Shown piece by piece: positions 1 through 8,274 of a DNA stretch of 64,000 nt. Origin of the DNA: Streptomyces sp. SM11 (lineage in GTDB: Bacteria; Actinomycetota; Actinomycetes; Streptomycetales; Streptomycetaceae); NCBI RefSeq assembly GCF_002910905.1, contig NZ_NEUE01000228.1:62001-126000 (forward strand). The letters run 5' to 3'. Every line of letters begins with the position of its first letter. Position 1 is the first letter of the stretch. Under the pieces are notes generated by a model. The model was not told where the DNA came from and ran no database searches. It saw only the letters and a program-made list of their open reading frames with translations. The translations under genes were made by a program, and so were the position numbers.

Positions 1-401
1 ACACCCTGGGCCTCGCGGTCGCCTATATCGGCACCGCGGTGGCAGGGGTGCCGCTGATCGGCCTGATCCTCGGCCCGGTCTTCAAGGAGAACCTCTCCTG
101 GCGGACCCGTAACCCGGGCCGGAAGAAGGCGTACACCAAGGCCAGTTACGCCTGGGGCTTCATCCTGCTGGCCAAGTGCGCGATCCTCTTCCCGCTCTAC
201 TGGTGGGCCGACACCACCGAGTTCGGCTGGGTGCTCATCTCGCTGAAGATCCCGCCGTTCCTGCTCGCGGTCTATCTGACCTGGGTCTTCCTCGCGAAGG
301 CGCCGGCGCCCATCGACGTCTTCGCCGAGATGGAGGCCGAGGAGCAGGCCGAGAAGGAGCGCAAGGCCGCGGCGGCGGCCCTCCGCGACCCGAAGGCCTG
401 A
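1..401 (+). CDS. DUF3159 family membrane protein, C-terminal part
   Basis: The gene is cut by the left edge of the window; the reading frame is open from base 3 and stops at 399-401. Hydrophobic stretches (around AYIGTAVAGVPLIGLILG, then two more helices near FILLAKCAILFPLYWW and FLLAVYLTWVFL) are followed by a charged Glu/Lys/Ala tail ending RDPKA. This matches the end of the actinobacterial DUF3159 membrane proteins, whose function is unknown. The family typically sits beside paired TrkA genes, an APC permease and a TRAM methyltransferase, as it does here. The stop codon lies inside the first copy of an imperfect 27-bp direct repeat. Confidence 0.8.
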   Translation, partial: TLGLAVAYIGTAVAGVPLIGLILGPVFKENLSWRTRNPGRKKAYTKASYAWGFILLAKCAILFPLYWWADTTEFGWVLISLKIPPFLLAVYLTWVFLAKAPAPIDVFAEMEAEEQAEKERKAAAAALRDPKA

Positions 402-451
402 TTCCGTAGCACCGCGTGAACCGGAGGCCTGATCCCGTAGCACCACGTGAA
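394..451. repeat. Imperfect 27-bp direct repeat across the DUF3159 stop codon
   Basis: Bases 394-420 and 425-451 match at 25 of 27 positions (both contain CCGTAGCACC) with a 31-bp period. The first copy contains the TGA stop of the DUF3159 gene; the second runs into the left arm of the terminator. It looks like a small tandem duplication of the 3' end. Confidence 0.85.
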
Positions 452-491
452 GGGGCCCGGAACCGCTCAGCGGTCCCGGGCCCCTTCACGT
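445..491. terminator. Bidirectional hairpin terminator
   Basis: A long inverted repeat: the left arm starts ACGTGAAGGGGCCCGG and the right arm ends CCGGGCCCCTTCACGT, with a single internal A/C mismatch and a very short loop near 467-469. It sits between convergent genes (DUF3159 on + and trkA on -) and probably ends transcription from both sides. Confidence 0.85.
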
Positions 492-506
492 AACAGCTCT
501 TCCGGT

Positions 507-1184
507 TCAGCTCCCCGAAGGATCGCGCCGGACCGACAACAGGTCCTCCAACTGCTCCTCGCGCGCCTGGGCGGCCACGAACAGCAGCTCGTCACCGGCC
601 TCCAGGGACTCCTCGGGGCTCGGCGTCAGAACCCGCGTACCCCGGATGATCGTCACCAGCGAGGTGTCCTCGGGCCAGGCCACGTCCCCGACACGGGTAC
701 CGGCCAGTGCCGACTCCGGCGGCAGGGTCAGCTCCACCAGGTTGGCGTCGCCATGGCTGAAGCGCAGCAGCCGGACCAGATCGCCGACGCTCACCGCCTC
801 CTCGACCAGGGCCGACATCAGCCGCGGCGTCGAGACGGCGACGTCCACGCCCCAGGACTCGTTGAACAGCCACTCGTTCTTCGGGTTGTTCACCCGGGCC
901 ACCACCCGCGGCACGCCGTACTCGGTCTTGGCGAGCAGCGAGACGACCAGATTGACCTTGTCGTCCCCGGTCGCGGCGATCACGACGTTGCACCGCTGCA
1001 ACGCCGCCTCGTCCAGCGACGTGATCTCACAGGCGTCCGCGAGCAGCCACTCGGCCATCGGCACCCGCTCCACCGAGATGGCGGTCGGCGCCTTGTCGAT
1101 CAGCAGCACCTCGTGCCCGTTCTCCAGCAGCTCGGTGGCGATGGAACGGCCCACCGCGCCCGCTCCGGCAATCGACACACGCAT
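507..1184 (-). CDS. TrkA/RCK potassium uptake subunit (second of pair)
   Basis: 225 aa cytoplasmic regulator of potassium transport. The N-terminus has the Rossmann signature GAGAVG (residues 7-12) and an acidic residue at the end of strand 2 (LLIDKAP) as in RCK_N/TrkA_N NAD-binding domains; an RCK_C domain occupies roughly residues 140-220. The start ATG overlaps the stop of the upstream trkA paralogue by one base (TGATG), so the two are translationally coupled. The pair corresponds in order to mycobacterial ceoB-ceoC (this one ceoC-like). It probably gates a Trk/Ktr-type K+ channel in response to NAD(H) or cyclic nucleotides; no channel gene is present in the window. Confidence 0.9.
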   Translation of the reverse strand: MRVSIAGAGAVGRSIATELLENGHEVLLIDKAPTAISVERVPMAEWLLADACEITSLDEAALQRCNVVIAATGDDKVNLVVSLLAKTEYGVPRVVARVNNPKNEWLFNESWGVDVAVSTPRLMSALVEEAVSVGDLVRLLRFSHGDANLVELTLPPESALAGTRVGDVAWPEDTSLVTIIRGTRVLTPSPEESLEAGDELLFVAAQAREEQLEDLLSVRRDPSGS

Positions 1185-1852
1185 CAGTGACCGCCCTCCT
1201 CGGGGCCCTGGGCGAAGGCCTCTTCGACCTTGGCGATCTCGTCCGTACGCATCATCACGTGGACCAGGTCACCCTCCTGGAGGACGGTCTGCGAGGTCGG
1301 CAGTATGGCCTCGCCCAACCGGGTGAGGAAGGCCACGCGGACCCCCGTCTCCTCCTGGAGCGTGCTGATCTTGTGGCCGATCCAGGCCGGCGTCGTGTGC
1401 ACCTCCGCGAGCTGCACACCCCCGCTCGGATCGCGCCACAGCGGCTCCGCGCCCGACGGCAGCAGCCGCCGCAGCATCTGGTCCGCCGTCCAGCGCACCG
1501 TCGCCACGGTGGGGATGCCGAGACGCTGGTAGACCTCGGCCCGCTTCGGATCGTAGATCCGCGCCGCGACGTTCTCGATGGAGTACATCTCGCGGGCCAC
1601 CCGGGCTGCGATGATGTTGGAGTTGTCGCCGCTGCTGACCGCGGCGAACGCCCCGGCGTCCTCGATCCCCGCCTCGCGGAGGGTGTCCTGGTCGAAGCCG
1701 ACCCCGGTGACCCGGCGACCGCCGAATCCGGACCCGAGGCGACGGAACGCCGTGGGGTCCTGGTCGATCACCGCGACGGTGTGCCCCTGCTGTTCCAGGG
1801 TCTGTGCGAGAGCGGCACCGACGCGCCCGCAGCCCATGATGACGATGTGCAC
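1184..1852 (-). CDS. TrkA/RCK potassium uptake subunit (first of pair)
   Basis: 222 aa. It begins MHIVIMGCGRVGAALAQ, a glycine-rich dinucleotide-binding loop, with the acidic strand-2 residue in AVIDQDP; RCK_N is followed by an RCK_C domain from about residue 135. It is first in a two-gene operon with the downstream paralogue, which starts on its stop codon. The ceoB-like position, next to the APC permease and RNA methyltransferase, is conserved in actinobacteria. Role: cytoplasmic sensor/regulator of K+ uptake. Start ATG chosen because the Rossmann fold begins at residue 2. Confidence 0.9.
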   Translation of the reverse strand: MHIVIMGCGRVGAALAQTLEQQGHTVAVIDQDPTAFRRLGSGFGGRRVTGVGFDQDTLREAGIEDAGAFAAVSSGDNSNIIAARVAREMYSIENVAARIYDPKRAEVYQRLGIPTVATVRWTADQMLRRLLPSGAEPLWRDPSGGVQLAEVHTTPAWIGHKISTLQEETGVRVAFLTRLGEAILPTSQTVLQEGDLVHVMMRTDEIAKVEEAFAQGPEEGGH

Positions 1853-2176
1853 TGTGCGCCTACCCCGCCATCCTGGTCATCCGGCTGACCTGCGAAAACA
1901 CGCTGCTCACACTTCTCTCTCAGCTTGCTGGGCAAACAACGGGGCACACACCCGCGGTGCGGCCCGGAGTCGAGCTTATGCGCCGGGGAAGTCCCTGCCT
2001 CATCCGAGTGTCCGTATCCTCGCGCACTCCCGGTAAAGGAAAAGCAAAGCAGGGAGGGGTGGGCGCAAGGATCGCGTTAAGGAATGACGAGGCGTTCTCC
2101 GCCGACCGCAGGAGATTGCAGGGCCACGTCGAAAGGGCGTGCGTTTCGGCCACGGGCTGCGCTTACGATCCTCACC
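1853..2176. promoter_or_regulatory. Divergent promoter region of trkA pair and APC permease
   Basis: No gene is supported in this 324-bp gap. On the + side, TACGAT at 2164-2169 is a plausible -10 box placed so that transcription would begin at or within a base or two of the GTG at 2177, implying a leaderless mRNA. No clear operator was seen. Confidence 0.5.
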
Positions 2177-4225
2177 GTGTCCAAACTGACCGACCTGCCC
2201 AAACGGATCCTGATCGGCCGGGCGCTGCGCAGCGACAAGCTCGGGGAGACCCTACTCCCGAAGCGCATCGCGCTCCCCGTCTTCGCGTCCGACCCGTTGT
2301 CCTCGGTGGCGTACGCACCCGGAGAAGTCCTCCTCGTGCTGTCCATCGCGGGGGTGTCGGCGTACCACTTCAGCCCCTGGATCGCCGTCGCGGTCGTCGT
2401 CCTCATGTTCACGGTCGTCGCCTCCTACCGGCAGAACGTCCGCGCCTACCCGAGCGGCGGCGGCGACTACGAGGTCGCGACCACCAACCTCGGCCCCAGA
2501 TCCGGACTGACCGTTGCCAGCGCCCTGCTCGTCGACTACGTCCTCACCGTCGCCGTGTCGATCTCCTCCGGCGTCGAGAACCTGGGCTCCGCGATCCCGT
2601 TCGTCATCGAGCACAAGACGCTCTGCGCCATCGGCGCCATCGTCCTGCTCACCCTGATGAACCTGCGCGGCGTCAAGGAGTCCGGGAAGCTCTTCGCCAT
2701 TCCCACCTACCTCTTCGTGGCCGGCGTCTTTCTCATGATCCTGTGGGGCGCTTTCCGGGGAGTGGTCCTCGGCGACACGATGCACGCCCCTACCTCCGAC
2801 CTGGTGATCAAACCCGAACACGAGGGACTGGCGGGCTTCGCGCTCGTCTTCCTCCTCCTGCGGGCCTTCTCCTCGGGCTGCGCCGCGCTCACCGGGGTCG
2901 AGGCGATCAGCAACGGGGTGCCCGCCTTCCGGAAGCCGAAGAGCAGGAACGCCGCGACCACGCTCGCCATGATGGGCCTGCTCGCCGTCACCATGTTCTG
3001 CGGCATCATCGGCCTGGCCCTGGCCACCGACGTCAAGATGGCCGAGAACCCGGCGATCGACCTGATCCGCGACGGCGTACCGGTCGGCGCGGACTTCACG
3101 CAGGACCCGGTCATCGCCCAGGTCGCCGAGGCGGTCTTCGGCCACGGCTCCTTCCTCTTCGTGGTCCTCGCGGCCGCCACCGCCCTGGTCCTCTTCCTCG
3201 CCGCGAACACCGCGTACAACGGCTTCCCGCTGCTCGGCTCGATCCTCGCCCAGGACCGCTACCTGCCGCGCCAGCTGCACACCCGCGGCGACCGGCTGGC
3301 CTTCTCCAACGGCATCGTGCTGCTGGCCGGCGCGGCGATCCTGCTCGTCTGGGTCTACGGAGCCGACTCCACGAAGCTGATCCAGCTCTACATCGTCGGG
3401 GTGTTCGTCTCCTTCACCCTCAGCCAAACCGGCATGGTGCGGCACTGGAACCGTCTGCTGGCCGACGAAGGGGATCGGGCCAAGCGCCGTCGCATGGTCC
3501 GCTCCCGCGCCATCAACGCCTTCGGCGCCTTCTTCTGCGGCGTGGTCCTGGTGATCGTCCTCGCCACCAAGTTCACCCACGGCGCCTGGGTGGCGCTGCT
3601 CGGCATGGTCATCTTCTACGGAACGATGACCGCGATCCGGAAGCACTACGACCGGGTCGCCGCCGAGATCGCCGCCGACAGGACACCCGCGGACGAGAGC
3701 GTGCGCCCCTCCCGCGTCCACGCCATCGTCCTCGTGTCCAAGCTCCACCGCCCCACGCTGCGCGCCCTCGCCTACGCCAAGCTGATCCGCGCCGACCACC
3801 TGGAGGCGCTCTCCATCAGCGTCGACCCGGACGAGACGAAGGCGCTCCGCGAGGAGTGGGAACGGCGCGGCATCAACGTCCCCCTCAAGATCCTCGATTC
3901 GCCCTACCGCGAGGTGACCCGCCCGGTCATCGACTACGTCAAGGGCCTGCGCCGCCAGAGTCCGCGCGATGTGATCAGCGTCTACATTCCCGAGTACGTG
4001 GTCGGCCACTGGTACGAGCACCTCCTGCACAACCAGAGCGCCCTGCGCCTGAAGGGGCGGCTGCTCTTCACCCCGGGCGTCATGGTGACCTCCGTCCCGT
4101 ACCAGCTCCAGTCCTCCGAGGCGGCGAAGAAGCGGGCCCGCAAGCGCGCCGACTGGAGCGCCCCGGGTTCGGTTCGCCGGGGCCTGGTGGAGCGAGGGAA
4201 CAAGGAGACGAACCGCAAGGGGTGA
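2177..4225 (+). CDS. APC-superfamily amino acid permease with C-terminal soluble domain
   Basis: 682 aa from GTG (start VSKLTDLPKRILIG). Residues about 35-510 form 11-12 membrane segments with the APC signature FASDPLSSVAYAPGE in helix 1; about 150 residues at the C-terminus form a soluble domain beginning near VHAIVLVSKLHRPT, resembling a universal-stress-like domain seen in this subfamily. Upstream in-frame codons were not used because the conserved protein begins at VSKL and a -10-like TACGAT lies 8 bases before the GTG, suggesting a leaderless transcript. Substrate unknown. The stable neighbourhood with trkA genes suggests a link to ion or amino acid homeostasis. Confidence 0.85.
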   Translation: MSKLTDLPKRILIGRALRSDKLGETLLPKRIALPVFASDPLSSVAYAPGEVLLVLSIAGVSAYHFSPWIAVAVVVLMFTVVASYRQNVRAYPSGGGDYEVATTNLGPRSGLTVASALLVDYVLTVAVSISSGVENLGSAIPFVIEHKTLCAIGAIVLLTLMNLRGVKESGKLFAIPTYLFVAGVFLMILWGAFRGVVLGDTMHAPTSDLVIKPEHEGLAGFALVFLLLRAFSSGCAALTGVEAISNGVPAFRKPKSRNAATTLAMMGLLAVTMFCGIIGLALATDVKMAENPAIDLIRDGVPVGADFTQDPVIAQVAEAVFGHGSFLFVVLAAATALVLFLAANTAYNGFPLLGSILAQDRYLPRQLHTRGDRLAFSNGIVLLAGAAILLVWVYGADSTKLIQLYIVGVFVSFTLSQTGMVRHWNRLLADEGDRAKRRRMVRSRAINAFGAFFCGVVLVIVLATKFTHGAWVALLGMVIFYGTMTAIRKHYDRVAAEIAADRTPADESVRPSRVHAIVLVSKLHRPTLRALAYAKLIRADHLEALSISVDPDETKALREEWERRGINVPLKILDSPYREVTRPVIDYVKGLRRQSPRDVISVYIPEYVVGHWYEHLLHNQSALRLKGRLLFTPGVMVTSVPYQLQSSEAAKKRARKRADWSAPGSVRRGLVERGNKETNRKG

Positions 4226-4422
4226 GACCGCTCGGTGAGACCACTCGCCCCACGGACGGCGGGCCGGGGCGGTGACGTGCGGGCGGCAGGAGCCCGGTCG
4301 GAAAGCACGAGACGGCGGGGCCGGTCGTGGTCAGCACCCTGACCGCGTCCGCGTAGACTGGTGGGCTGTCGTCCGGCCGCAGGACCGACCGTTTGCCCCC
4401 TTTCTCCCTGGAGCCTCCCCTC

Positions 4423-5751
4423 ATGCAGAACGAACCCACGTCGTCGCTGGTCGGGGAGGAGTACGAGGTCGAGGTCGGGCCCGTCGCGCACGGCGGTCAC
4501 TGCATCGCCCGCACCGCCGAGAACCAGGTGCTCTTCGTACGCCACACGCTCCCCGGCGAGAAGATCATCGCCAGGGTCACCGACGGCGACACGGACTCCC
4601 GCTTCCTGCGGGCCGACGCGGTACGGATCATCGAGCCGTCCAAGGACCGCGTCGAGGCGCCCTGCCCGTACGCGGGCCCCGGCATGTGCGGCGGCTGCGA
4701 CTGGCAGCACGCCAAGCCGGGCGCGCAGCGCCGCCTCAAGGGCGAGGTCATCGCCGAGCAGCTCCTGCGCCTGGCGGGCCTGACCCCCGAAGAGGCCGGC
4801 TGGGACGGCACGGTCATGCCGGCCGAGGGCGACAAGCTCCCCGCGGGCGAGGTGCCGGCCTGGCGCACCCGCGTGCAGTACGCCGTCGACGCCGACGGCC
4901 GCGCGGGCCTGCGGAAGCACCGCTCGCACGACGTCCAGCCGATCGACCGCTGCCTGATCGCCGCGCCGGGCGTCTCCGAGCTCGGCGTCGAGAAGCGCGA
5001 GTGGCCCCAGATCGCCGCGGTGGAGGCCATCACCGCCACCGGTTCGAACGACCGCCAGGTCATCCTCACCCCGAAGCCCGGCGGCCGGCTCCCGCTGGTC
5101 GAACTCGACAAGCCGGTCTCCGTGCTCCGCGTCGACGAGAAGGACGGCGGCGTCCACCGTGTCCACGGCCGCGCCTTCGTCCGCGAACGCGCCGACGACC
5201 GCACCTACCGCGTCGGCTCCGGCGGTTTCTGGCAGGTCCACCCGCAGGCGGCCAACACCCTGGTCCGCGCGGTCATGCAGGGCCTGCTGCCCCGCAAGAA
5301 CGACACCGCCCTCGACCTCTACTGCGGCGTCGGCCTGTTCGCCGGCGCCATCGGCCAGCGCATCGGCGAGAAGGGCGCGGTCCTCGGTATCGAGTCCGGC
5401 AAGCGCGCGGTCGAGGACGCCCGCCACAACCTGGGGGACCTCGACCGGGTCCGCATCGAACACGGCAAGGTCGACCAGGTCCTGCCCCGCACGGGCATCA
5501 CGGAGTGCGACCTGATCGTCCTTGACCCGCCGCGAGCGGGCGCGGGCAAGCAGGTCGTCAAGCACCTCTCGGGGCTGGGCGCACGCAAGATCGCCTACGT
5601 GGCGTGCGACCCGGCGGCACTCGCGCGGGACCTGGCGTACTTCCGGGACGGCGGATACAAGGTGCGGACACTGCGGGCGTTCGACCTGTTTCCGATGACG
5701 TCGCATGTTGAGTGCGTAGCTATTCTGGAACCTGCGGAGAAGGCTGCTTGA
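4423..5751 (+). CDS. TRAM-domain class I SAM-dependent RNA (uracil-5) methyltransferase
   Basis: 442 aa. An N-terminal TRAM RNA-binding domain (about 1-65) is followed by a probable [4Fe-4S] site with Cys in CPYAGPGMCGGC plus a later RC. The methyltransferase domain has SAM motif DLYCGVGLFAGAIG, DPPRAG, nucleophile region YVACDPA and the C-terminal FPMTSHVE motif carrying the general base Glu. This is the RumA/TrmA pattern for m5U formation in rRNA or tRNA; the exact RNA target is not predictable. ATG 4423 has GGAG at 4410-4413. The last 20 residues have a diverged second copy at 6387-6446. Confidence 0.9.
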   Translation: MQNEPTSSLVGEEYEVEVGPVAHGGHCIARTAENQVLFVRHTLPGEKIIARVTDGDTDSRFLRADAVRIIEPSKDRVEAPCPYAGPGMCGGCDWQHAKPGAQRRLKGEVIAEQLLRLAGLTPEEAGWDGTVMPAEGDKLPAGEVPAWRTRVQYAVDADGRAGLRKHRSHDVQPIDRCLIAAPGVSELGVEKREWPQIAAVEAITATGSNDRQVILTPKPGGRLPLVELDKPVSVLRVDEKDGGVHRVHGRAFVRERADDRTYRVGSGGFWQVHPQAANTLVRAVMQGLLPRKNDTALDLYCGVGLFAGAIGQRIGEKGAVLGIESGKRAVEDARHNLGDLDRVRIEHGKVDQVLPRTGITECDLIVLDPPRAGAGKQVVKHLSGLGARKIAYVACDPAALARDLAYFRDGGYKVRTLRAFDLFPMTSHVECVAILEPAEKAA

Positions 5752-6386
5752 CCTGCGGTTATGTGGCTCGGGTGGGTCGCTCGACTTGTTTTCCTCCTTG
5801 CAGCGGGTCGAGCGGACGGCTTGCCCCTCGCAGCCTCCTGACCTGCGAATTCATCAGGGAGGCGCGCTTGCGCCGGCGACGCCTTCAGGGTCTCGTTGGA
5901 GACTCTTGACGCTCGGATGACGCTCCAAGCGGAAGTCTCAACCCTCCGGGCCTCTCCGGTTGCGGCCCTGCGGACCGGATCATCGGCACGAGGGGAGGGC
6001 TCCGGCACGGGGGTCTCCTTGCGCCTTTCTGCATCAGGGGTGGCCCGAGGGCTGCACCGTTGCCTGCTGTCCCGCGCTCGCGGTGGACGACCTGCCGGCC
6101 CTGGACGGCTTCGCCGACGGCCTCGGCCAAGGTCTCGACGCCGGCGTCGCCGACCTCACCATGCAGAAGCGGCAGATGTTCGGCCGGGCCAGCTTCGATC
6201 CGCTTCGCAAACGATCCCCGCTTACAGTTCGAGGCTGTTCATGATCGCGGCTGTGGTGACCCTCCGCAGCTCTGGCACCGAAAGTGTTCCCAAACCGGAA
6301 TTCAGCCGTCGTCGACAATCGTTCGACTGGGAAAGCGCGCTGGCGCCGAACTCACCGCTCAGGAATGGACCTCGCCCTTGGCGATA
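5752..6386. other. Gene-poor scar between two methyltransferase 3' ends
   Basis: Apart from the ISL3 scrap at about 6087-6215 no coding sequence with recognisable content was found. The block is bounded on the left by the stop codon of the RNA methyltransferase and on the right by a diverged copy of that gene's last 60 bases, so it is probably foreign DNA or a recombination scar. Confidence 0.5.
6087..6215 (+). pseudogene. ISL3-family transposase relic (C-terminal scrap)
   Basis: In the + frame through 6101-6215 the translation reads LPALDGFADGLGQGLDAG, then VADLT joined directly to KRQMFGRASFDPLRKR. The second piece matches the conserved C-terminal end of ISL3 transposases (KRQMYGRAGFDLLR-type). 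The residues normally between the two pieces (a PYSSG..EG..NRIK-like stretch with the catalytic Glu) are missing, so there is an internal deletion as well as loss of the N-terminal 80-90%. Ends of the element could not be placed. Confidence 0.6.
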
Positions 6387-6446
6387 TTTCCGATAACCCT
6401 GCACGTGGAGTGTGGGGCTATTCTTAAGCCCGCCGAGAAAGGTGCC
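6387..6446 (+). pseudogene. Second, diverged 3' end of the TRAM RNA methyltransferase
   Basis: Translation FPITLHVECGAILKPAEKGA aligns without gaps to the end of the intact gene (FPMTSHVECVAILEPAEKAA at 5689-5748), 15 of 20 residues identical. At DNA level 43 of 60 bases agree and most differences are synonymous third positions, so this copy diverged as a functional coding sequence (an ortholog) rather than decaying after a recent duplication. The stop codon is lost (GCC TCG GAT). A good terminator follows at 6462-6497, as expected for a former gene end. Confidence 0.75.
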
Positions 6447-6461
6447 TCGGATGGGGCGGGG

Positions 6462-6497
6462 AGCGGGCCTCGCCGGGATGATCCTTCGAGGCCCGCT
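6462..6497. terminator. Hairpin terminator after the relic methyltransferase end
   Basis: Perfect 11-bp arms AGCGGGCCTCG (6462-6472) and CGAGGCCCGCT (6487-6497), followed by TTG. It would serve + strand transcripts from the relic side and also end the - strand immunity gene that stops at 6522. Confidence 0.8.
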
Positions 6498-6521
6498 TTG
6501 TATGCTGGGAGTGAGTCCTGT

Positions 6522-6803
6522 TCAGAGCAGGTCGCGTTCCATGAGGGCGTCCGCCTCTTCCCAGTCGATGAAGCGGCAGGTTCCGGTGGTCAGGTCGACC
6601 GCGACCAGCAGGTTTCCGCCGAGCTGCATGTCCTCGCGTCCGTTGTCGAGGAAGTCGATGTGGTCGTAGGGGGCGATGAACTGCCCCCTGTCGGTGAAGC
6701 AATACTCGGGGATGATCCGGACAGAGGAGGACGGTCCCCAGGAACGGCTTTCGCCCGCGAGGAACTCCGCAGCTCTGCGCTCCGCCTGCTCCTTGTCAAG
6801 CAT
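6522..6803 (-). CDS. YrhB/Imm35-type immunity protein
   Basis: 93 aa, MLDKEQAERRAAEFL at the start, then RIIPEYCFTDRG, LLVAVDLTTGTCRFIDWEE. This is the compact pattern of YrhB-domain (Imm35-like) proteins that accompany polymorphic toxins. It begins one base after the stop of a truncated papain-fold toxin remnant (stop 6805-6807), the expected toxin-immunity order. It is intact although its toxin is not, so it is an orphan antidote. Function is assigned by family and context only. Confidence 0.7.
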   Translation of the reverse strand: MLDKEQAERRAAEFLAGESRSWGPSSSVRIIPEYCFTDRGQFIAPYDHIDFLDNGREDMQLGGNLLVAVDLTTGTCRFIDWEEADALMERDLL

Positions 6804-6804
6804 T

Positions 6805-6921
6805 TCAGTTGGTCCTCATGAGGTAGTAGTTGCGATATCTCTTCGCGGCTGGATTGGCCTTGCCTGACTGGAAGTCGAGAAATACCACCTTGCCGTCGAT
6901 ATTGGCGACGTTGAAGTAGTG
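6805..6921 (-). pseudogene. C-terminal remnant of a papain-fold (Tox-PL, glutamine deamidase) toxin
   Basis: The - strand reads HYFNVANIDGKVVFL then DFQSGKANPAAKRYRNYY and LMRTN before TGA at 6805-6807. The H-[FYW]-N-V start, the VVFLD strand and the final RTN are typical of the last 40 residues of Tox-PL domains of actinobacterial polymorphic toxins, with the catalytic His at the very edge. Everything upstream is replaced by the IS3 element that begins at 6920, so the toxin is dead. The immunity gene follows immediately. Confidence 0.65.
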
Positions 6922-6950
6922 TCAATCCCCTGGTTCCGTAGAGACCTCTC

Positions 6951-7903
6951 CTATGCGGCCTTGCGCCTCTGGTCGCTCTTCTTGCGTGCTTCGGTGATGG
7001 TCCGTTCGAACTCCTCCGGCGGCAGGTCGCCGGCCGCGCTGTGCCTGCGTCGCGGGTTGTAGAACCCGGTGATCCAGGTGGCGATCCTCAGGCGGGCCTC
7101 GGTGCGGGTGGCGAACTGGTGCCGGTGGATGTACTCGACCTTGAGCAGCGAGTTGAACGACTCCGCGGCGGCATTGTCCAGCGCCGACCCCACCCGGCCC
7201 ATGGACTGCACCACGCCCAGGCGGTCACACAGGGTGTTGTACGGCTCTGACGTGTACTCACTTCCCCTGCCGCTGTGGAAGATCGTCCTGTCCCGTCGGC
7301 CGCCGCGCGTCGCGGTGGCCATCTTCAACGACGCCCCGACCAGGGCCGCGTCATGGTGCTCGCCCATGGCGTAGCCGAGGCAGCGGCGCGAGAACGCATC
7401 GATGACCGTGGCCAGACAGATCTTGCCCTCACCGGTCTCGACCCCGTCATATCGCCGTACCGGAGCACGTCCGGGGCGACCGCGTCGAAACGGCGGTTCA
7501 CCAGGTCAGGGGCAGCCTTCCGCTTGCCCTGCCGGGTCAGCGACCGCCGCCTGGGCGGGGGCTTGCGGCCCTGCAGGCCGAGCTCGGCCATGATCTCGGC
7601 GACGGTATTCACCGACACCTTCCAGTTCTCCGCCCACAGGTCCGAGGTGATCCTCGGCGAGCCGTAGGTGCCGCCGGACTCGGTGAAGAAGTGGATGATC
7701 CGCTCCTCCAGCCTCGCCCTCCTGACCTCGCGTTTCGTCGGCTCGCCGGGGCGTCGGCGCCATTTGTAGAACCATGCCTCGCTCACCCCGACCACCCGGC
7801 AGGACACCCGGTGCGGGACGCCATGCTCGACCCTCTGGCTACCGATGAAGGCGACCACCGCCTCCGGAGCGTTCTCGGTCACTTCACCCAGAGGGCCATG
7901 CAT
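6951..7903 (-). pseudogene. IS3 transposase orfB, frameshifted and catalytically dead
   Basis: Two overlapping pieces: 7325-7903 gives the N-terminal HTH_21 region and the first catalytic Asp (RYGDMT); 6951-7367 gives the rest from MGEHHDAALVGASL onward. In frame, VETGEGKICLATVIDAFSRR should follow GDMT; loss of one G in the run near 7447-7452 explains the shift. The second catalytic motif, normally HSDxG, reads FHSGRGSEYTS, so the Asp is Gly. The Glu (AAAESFNSLLK) remains. Confidence 0.85.
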
Positions 7904-8243
7904 CGCTTGAAGACATCACGCTCCTCTCCAGCTCCCGGATCCGCTTGTTCTTCTCACCCATCTCCCGGCGCAGCCGCGCCAGCTCGGCACGCTCGGCCTC
8001 CCGCACCCGACCGCCACCGCCACTGTCGGCTGTCGGCTGTACGGGCCGGTCCGAGGACGTCGTCCCGTTGCGCCGCCACCGCGACACCCAGCTGTGCAGC
8101 GTGCCCGGGTTGATGCCGAGCTCCCCGGCGACCTCGCCGGCCGACCTCCCGGTCTCGACCACGATCCGCACCGCGCCCTCACGAAACTCGGCGTCGTACG
8201 GCGGCTTCTTCTTGGACCCCATGAATCCCAACTTCCCCTGCAA
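7884..8243 (-). pseudogene. IS3 transposase orfA (HTH protein), 3' frameshift
   Basis: Starts MQGKLGFMGSKKKPPYDAEF (or at the second Met, 8222) with the usual HTH_Tnp_1 domain (EVAGELGINPGTLHSWV) and a leucine-zipper-like tail (ELARLRREMGEKNKRIRELE). The expected ending (E)RDVFKRCMALWVK is present in another frame, so a small indel near 7930 has disturbed the end. Orientation and spacing to orfB are normal for IS3. Confidence 0.75.
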
Positions 8244-8274
8244 TCACGGGCTCCACGCTACGAGGGGATGGTCA

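Larger units (their letters stand above)
6920..8274 (-). mobile_element. Degenerate IS3-family insertion sequence
   Basis: About 1,355 bp. The left end reads TGTCAATCCCCTGG; the right end read inward is TGACCATCCCCTCG, giving 11 of 14 matching terminal bases plus a further aligned TAG. It encodes orfA and orfB on the - strand, but both are frameshifted and the second catalytic Asp is replaced, so it cannot move itself. The 3 bp flanks (TAG left, CCG right) do not match and the two sides carry remnants of unrelated genes, so it marks a deletion or rearrangement junction rather than a clean insertion. Confidence 0.75.

Noticed and set aside
2252..4030. Long open frame on the - strand across the permease gene
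   Set aside because: It mirrors the codon periodicity of the real + strand gene, is Gly/Asp/His-rich without any family signature, and such antisense frames occur over almost every gene in this GC-rich DNA.
5385..5751. Idea that the methyltransferase itself was a pseudogene because of the second 3' end
   Set aside because: The intact gene ends with the full conserved FPMTSHVE motif and a normal stop; the second end is the remnant.
6920..8274. Target-site duplication for the IS3 element
   Set aside because: The flanking triplets differ (TAG and CCG) and the flanks belong to different genes, so no duplication can be claimed.
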